From: Simmondsia chinensis
Lineage: Eukaryota; Streptophyta; Magnoliopsida; Caryophyllales; Simmondsiaceae
NCBI GenBank assembly: GCA_018398585.1
Contig: JAGTTD010000011.1
Location: 9,361,001-9,425,000 of the forward strand
Reading direction: 5' to 3'
DNA: 64,000 nucleotides
A program made the translations under genes and the position numbers. Numbering within the stretch: position 1 is the stretch's first letter; the number at the start of each line of letters is the position of its first letter. The notes beneath the pieces were generated by a model. That model was not told where the DNA came from. It was given only the letters and a program-made list of their open reading frames with translations, and did not search any database. Positions 59,252 to 64,000 of the stretch are shown piece after piece.

Positions 59252-60115
59252 TTGTATAATGGAATGTTCAAGATGAATGTTGGTAATAAAATCGATAATT
59301 CTATTTATATGCTTGACTTGTCATTTTTGTGGCATCAAAGATTAGGTCATGTGAATTTTCATAGATTATATGAAATGGTTAACTCTTTGTTGATACCTCA
59401 CATAGATAAGGTTGATGATAAATGTAAAACGTGTATGTTAACAAAAATAACGGGATTGCCATTTCCATCGGTGCAAAGAGAGACTAATTTACTTGATCTA
59501 GTACATATCGATTTATATGATATCAAGAACACACCGAGTATTTGTGGAAAGAGATATTTTATAATATTTATAGATGACTATTCAAGATTTTGTTATGTGT
59601 ATCTCATAAATCACAAAGATGACCCGCTAGATAGACTAAAAGCATATAAAGCAGAAACCAAATTACACTATGAGACCTTCCTCAAAAGCCTTAGATTAGA
59701 CCATGGTGAGGAATACTATGATCCTTAGTATTTTGAAACCACCGAAATTGTACATGAGATCATAGCTCATTATATGCCACAACAGAATGGCGTGGCTGAG
59801 AGGAAAAATCGGACTTTGACTGAAATGGTCAATTCAATGTTATCTTATTCCGGTCTCAGCGATAGGTTTTGGGGTGAGACCATGTTAATGGCCTGTCATA
59901 TATTAAATCGAGTTCCAAATAAGAGAAATAAAATAACTCCATATGAACTATGGAACAAACGATCCCCTAATTTGAACTATCCAAAAGTGTGGGGTTATAG
60001 AGCAGTCGTTAAAGTCCCTGAGCCTAAACGTAAGAAGTTAGGTGAACGAGGCATTGATTGCATTTTTGTTGGATATGGGCCTCATAGTAAGGCATACCGG
60101 TTTTATGTCATTTAA
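59252..60115 (+). pseudogene. copia element C integrase
   Basis: The GAG-pre-integrase zinc-binding region (LWHQRLGHVNF, CKTCMLTK) spans about 59325-59450. The core follows, with LVHIDLYD and FIDDYSRF carrying the first conserved Asp region, and after a stop at 59727 the PQQNGVAERKNRTL box with the catalytic Glu near 59775-59815. The C-terminal part runs to 60113 (GERGIDCIFVGYGPHSKAYRF). The missing Asp region around 59730 makes it inactive. Confidence 0.75.
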
Positions 60116-60211
60116 TTTAATGATTATATCAATGTAAATACAATAATAGAATTCAGAGATGCCATCTTTGATGAGAATCGGTTTATCTCTATCCCTAGAC
60201 CAAGGGATTAT

Positions 60212-61100
60212 GTGCCGGTTGAGAATGACACTCAAGTGTCATATGATGATGTTTATCATGAGAGGGAAGATGGCCCTGAAAGTTCTCTAGAACTCCGAAG
60301 GAGTAAGAGAGCAAGAAAAGAAAAATCTTTCGGTTCAAACTTCTACATGTTCTTGGTAGAAGATTCGAGAAATGACATGGTTCAAGCGACTCCATATTGT
60401 TGTGTTATGGAAGCTGATCCTTTGATGTTTGGTGAGGCAATGAGGTCTCATGATGCCTCCTTTTGGAAAGAGGCAATGAATGATGAGATGGATTCTATCT
60501 TAGATAATAATACCTGGATATTGGTGGATCTTCCACGAGGCAGTAAGCCCATCTGGTGTAAATGGATCTTCAAAAAGAAGATGAAAGTCGATGGAACGAT
60601 AGATAAGTTCAAGGCCCGATTAATGGCTAAAGGGTTCACGCAAAAGCATGGATTAGACTACTTTGACACGTATGCCCTGGTGGCAAAAATTTGAACTATA
60701 AGAGTTTTGATAGCTCTTGCCTTAATTTATAAGCTAGCGATTCACCAAATGGATGTTAAAATGGCATTCCTGAATGGTGAGCTAGAAGAAGAAGTATATA
60801 TGGAACAACTGGAAAGTTTTGTTGTTCCGGGTCAAGAGAGAAAAGTATGTAAACTCATACGTTCTCTATACGGGGCTAAAGCAAGCCCCAAAGCAATGGC
60901 ACCAGAAATTTGATCAAGTTGTTCTGTGCAATAGATTCGTTATAAACGAATCAGATAAATGTGTCTATAGCAAGTTTGATAATGGCAAAGGGGTCATTAT
61001 ATGTTTGTACGTCCCTGACATGCTGATATTCGGTACTGATGTGGAACAATTGGAGAAAACTAACATTTGCTCTCCAAAAACTTTGCTATAAAGGACATGG
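60212..61100 (+). pseudogene. copia element C reverse transcriptase
   Basis: It starts with the usual linker and ELRRSKRARKEKSFG, then WKEAMNDEMDSILDNNTW, KPIWCKWIFKKK and KARLMAKGFTQKHG (60420-60660). A stop at 60692 and a frameshift near 60880 follow. IHQMDVKMAFLNGELEEEVY is present near 60740-60800. The catalytic box reads YVPDM (near 61008-61022) instead of YVDDM, removing one essential Asp. Confidence 0.8.
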
Positions 61101-61985
61101 GTGAGGTAGAGGTAATCCTCGGTATAAGGATTGTAAGGAATGGTGATACCATTTCCTTAACGCAGTCTCACTATGTTGAAAAAGTGTTGAAAAAGTTCCA
61201 ATTTATTGATTGTGCACCGATATCCATTCCAATGGATCCTAGTGTGAAGCTAGCTCCAAATAAGGTAGCTCCAGTGTCACAATTGGAGTATGCACGAGCC
61301 ATTGGTTGTCTGATGTATGCTATGATGAGCACATGGCCTGATATCGCCTTTGCTATTCAAAAGCTAAGTAGATATAACAGCAACGTAAGTAAGATGCACT
61401 GGGACACTGTACATCTTGTACTGAAGTACCTAAAGAAGACTATGAATTATAGCCTTTCTTATATAGGGTATCCTCCTATCTTGGAGGGATACTTTGATGT
61501 GAGTTGGATCTCCAATATAGAGGATCATGCATCCGCATGCAGATGGGTATTCCTGCTGGGGGGGGAGGGTGTGGGGGGTGCGATTTCTTGGGGTTCTAAG
61601 AAATAAAATTGCATATATGATTCTACTATGGTGTCGGAGTTTATAGCTCTTGCGTCTGTGGCTCAAGAGGTCGAGTGGTCAAAGGATCTCTTATATGAGA
61701 TACCTTTGTGACCTAAGCCGATCTCACCGATGTCTATCCATTGTGATAGTCAAGGTACGCTTTCTAGAGCATACAGTGATGTGTATAACGGGAAGTCTAG
61801 ACACATTGGTGTGAGGCATAGCATGGTGAGACATCTTATTTGAGAAGGTTTTATCACTGTGGACTTCGTGAGAACAAGTCAGAATCTAGCAGATTCATTT
61901 GCAAAAGGCCTGGTTAGAGATTTGGTTTTGAAAGCAAGTAAAGGGATGGGGTTGAAACCTGTCATTTTTAGTCACCCATGATAGG
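61067..61985 (+). pseudogene. copia element C RNase H
   Basis: It continues Pol: FAIKDMGEVEVILGI, IDCAPISIPMDPSVK, YARAIGCLMYAMM and RPDIA-type box, then the RNase H line with FLLGGEGVGGAISWGSKK at 61551-61604, where a G-rich expansion has altered the sequence. Further pieces reach SRHIGVRHSMVRHL and GLKPV near 61960. Stops at 61605 and beyond. Confidence 0.75.
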
Positions 61986-62030
61986 CCCTGAGCTCGACGC
62001 CTAGTATGGCGCTAGGTCTCGGGTTCGATA

Positions 62031-62474
62031 TGTGTGTCAACACATAGCTTCGACACACAGGTCTATTTTGACGGTTTATTGCACGCTATGATCCCTGCTT
62101 TTGGGGGATCTTTTTTTTTTTAGGGGAGGATGTCCCTCTACCTATATATGCACATACATTCCCCACATTTTGGCACATTAATTGAATCAAATGATTGAGA
62201 GGAAAAGTTTTCAAAGAGAGAATCAAAGGAAAACATCTTTCCTTTGAGTGCAAGTGTTTGTGTACTTATGAAAGAAACTTTAATCTCTATTCATCTCTAT
62301 CAATATCTCCCTTTACACACTCTCACTTCATTTTTGGTTGTTGTTGCATCCCTGAGGATATTTTGTATACTGAAATAAACTTTAAAGAAAGTGATTACAC
62401 GGCCTCAACACCTGAGATCTTTCGGTTACCCAGTTACAAGGTTTTTGCAAGTATTTTAAAGATTTGCTCTAACA
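62031..62474 (+). repeat. 3' LTR of copia element C, 5'-truncated
   Basis: It aligns with 57587-58027 from TGTGTGTC to TTGCTCTAACA. The expected polypurine tract and the first part of the LTR are missing. The break falls within the TGTGTGTCxACACA palindrome, so the deletion may have used these short repeats. Confidence 0.75.
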
Positions 62475-62759
62475 ATAAGTATGTTAAAGAAATGGAGGTA
62501 AGGAGATAAAGAAAGGCACATATAGGCCACTACTACCATACATACAATGTTATTTTATGTTATATATGAAAAATGTTATATTAATGTTGTTATCTATTAT
62601 TTTTCACAATCGTCGAATATATTTTAAAGAAGACATACTCATATGCCAAACGGCATTCTACACTAACATAAATAATACACAAAAAGAACATATTTAACAT
62701 ATACTCTAATTAGATACTCTATAATATTACTATAACCACCATTCAGATGTGCCCCTCGT
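62475..62759. other. AT-rich spacer
   Basis: No gene or element ends seen. Confidence 0.5.
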
Positions 62760-64000
62760 GAAAACGTTTTCTAGATACGCTATTACCCTACGGTAAAGGG
62801 ACTACAAACCACATGAGGTTTTGCTTTATTGTGCTAATTTTGGCATCCACAGTAGCACGCCAATGAGACAAATGAACAACCTTAAGGTAGTATTCAGGTT
62901 TTAGGTAAGAAGAGAGAGAAGAAACGGAGGCTCTATAGATAGGATCAAGTTCAACATTGGGCAAAATAGAGGATATAGAGTGAGTAGTACAGCATGAAGA
63001 TGGTGAAAAGAAAGTAGTGAGAAGACTAAAACGATAGTCTTGAAGGTAAGAACGGGGGTGGGTCTTAGGTTTGGGACCAGGAAGCAACAATAAAATGTTG
63101 CCGGTAATATATAGTGGGGTCATTGCTACTAGAGTCAAAGAGGGGAGCTCTCTTGAGGAGATGCTTGTTGCGAGAGCTGCTGAGTGACAGTCAGGACTCG
63201 ATGTCAGCATGGTGAACGACTGTAGGAAATTCTTCAAAATTAGGCATGGGAGAGGGATTGAGATGTGAGCAAAAGGGTTAGGATTTGGGGCTAATTTAGC
63301 TTATGGGAAATGGTCTCATGAAACAACATCACAACATCATCAAGACAATCCCTTTTGTAGAGTAAGGATATCCCATGAAAATACATGCTTGTGCCTAAGG
63401 AGCAATATATGTCAATAAGCAATCAAAATACAAGCAATTGATAACACCAAGGTGTGTATATGTGGGCAGTTTAAGATGAGTACGTTCGACCAAGCAACAA
63501 GGGGGAAGGTCAACAGTTAATGATATGAGCGTCTAACAAGACGTAATCACTCCAAAACTTGAGGGGAAGGTTAGCCTAGAAAAGAATGACAGGTGCTACA
63601 TATAGGAGATGTGGTGTGTCCTTTCAACTACCGGGTTCTGTTGGGGGGTCTTGACACAACTAGATTGGTGCAATAAACCATTAGAGCTAAAACAATTCAG
63701 CATGATATTATTCATGGGTATTATCTGTCCTAGCCACCATATTCATTACACCAAATTGGGTAACAACATATGCATGAAAGTTAATAAGAAGTCAAGTGGC
63801 ATCACTTTTATGTTCCAAGAGAAAAACCCAAGTAAAATGAGAGTGATCATTCACCGTGGTCAAGAAGTAAAGATGATGGTGTAGAGTCTCAACATGAAAT
63901 GGCCTCCAAATGTCATCAATATATGAAATCAAAAATATCCGATGCTATGTGATTATGATAGGGGAATGGGAGGCGTTTCTATTTTTCCATGCAACAAATG
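62760..64000 (-). pseudogene. copia integrase-RT fragment, runs off the window
   Basis: On the minus strand near 63700-63480 a decayed integrase end can be read (ANLPLKFWSDYVLLDAHIIN, then PSPLLLG). At 63237-62788 is a frame ending in WRATVDAKISTIKQN--WFVVPLP, the start of copia RT ('W--A-DAEI-A---N-TW-LV-LP'). The RT core is absent. It belongs to a different lineage from element C. It continues past the right edge. Confidence 0.6.

Overview
This looks like 64 kb of repeat-rich nuclear DNA from a flowering plant, probably a dicot. No host gene, rRNA or tRNA gene could be supported. Almost everything recognisable is transposable-element sequence: Ty1/copia and Ty3/gypsy LTR retrotransposons with tRNA-iMet-type primer sites, Mutator-like elements with 9-bp target duplications, hAT-type elements, a minisatellite and AT-rich spacer. 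Nearly every coding region is broken by stops or frameshifts, as expected of old heterochromatin. The species cannot be named from what is visible.

Left part (1-23828): a three-level nest. A decayed copia element (5' LTR 1-650, pol remnants to 2540) has its 3' LTR split by a Tat-like gypsy element on the minus strand (2691-22134, LTR-pol-gag-LTR read backwards). That element is itself split by a non-autonomous LTR element (7741-17009). This innermost insertion has three LTRs and two internal regions in tandem (LTR-body-LTR-body-LTR) inside one perfect 5-bp duplication, CTATT.

Middle part (23829-45600): hAT relics (24191-24862, 34770-34983), two copies of a Mutator-like element built from arrays of AACCGCGT/ACGCGGTT palindromes (25942-26759 and 43020-43895), a copia solo LTR (27932-28505), a minisatellite with a 22-bp unit (32302-33690), a 2-kb solo LTR of unknown family (35679-37698) and a 5'-truncated gypsy chromovirus with its 3' LTR (about 39081-42610).

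Right part (45600-64000): a shrunken copia element interrupted by a 2-kb solo LTR of the same family as the outermost LTR of the nest; a fragment of another copia reverse transcriptase; a small hAT-type MITE; a third copy of the non-autonomous LTR family on the minus strand (51448-56662, TSD CATTT) sitting inside the inverted repeat of another MITE; a nearly full-length but dead copia element (about 57240-62474); and a minus-strand copia integrase/RT fragment running off the window.

The most interesting content is the non-autonomous LTR family (three bodies, five LTRs). Its bodies carry a conserved protein that I do not recognise in place of gag-pol. Its outer ends (LTR start, pol C-terminal tail, polypurine tract) resemble the chromovirus at 39-42.6 kb, so it probably used such an element's enzymes. 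The LTR 3' ends of this family and of the chromovirus all fold into a hairpin that stops one base before the LTR end, next to the primer-binding site. The stem sequence differs between subfamilies while pairing is kept, which suggests a conserved RNA element.
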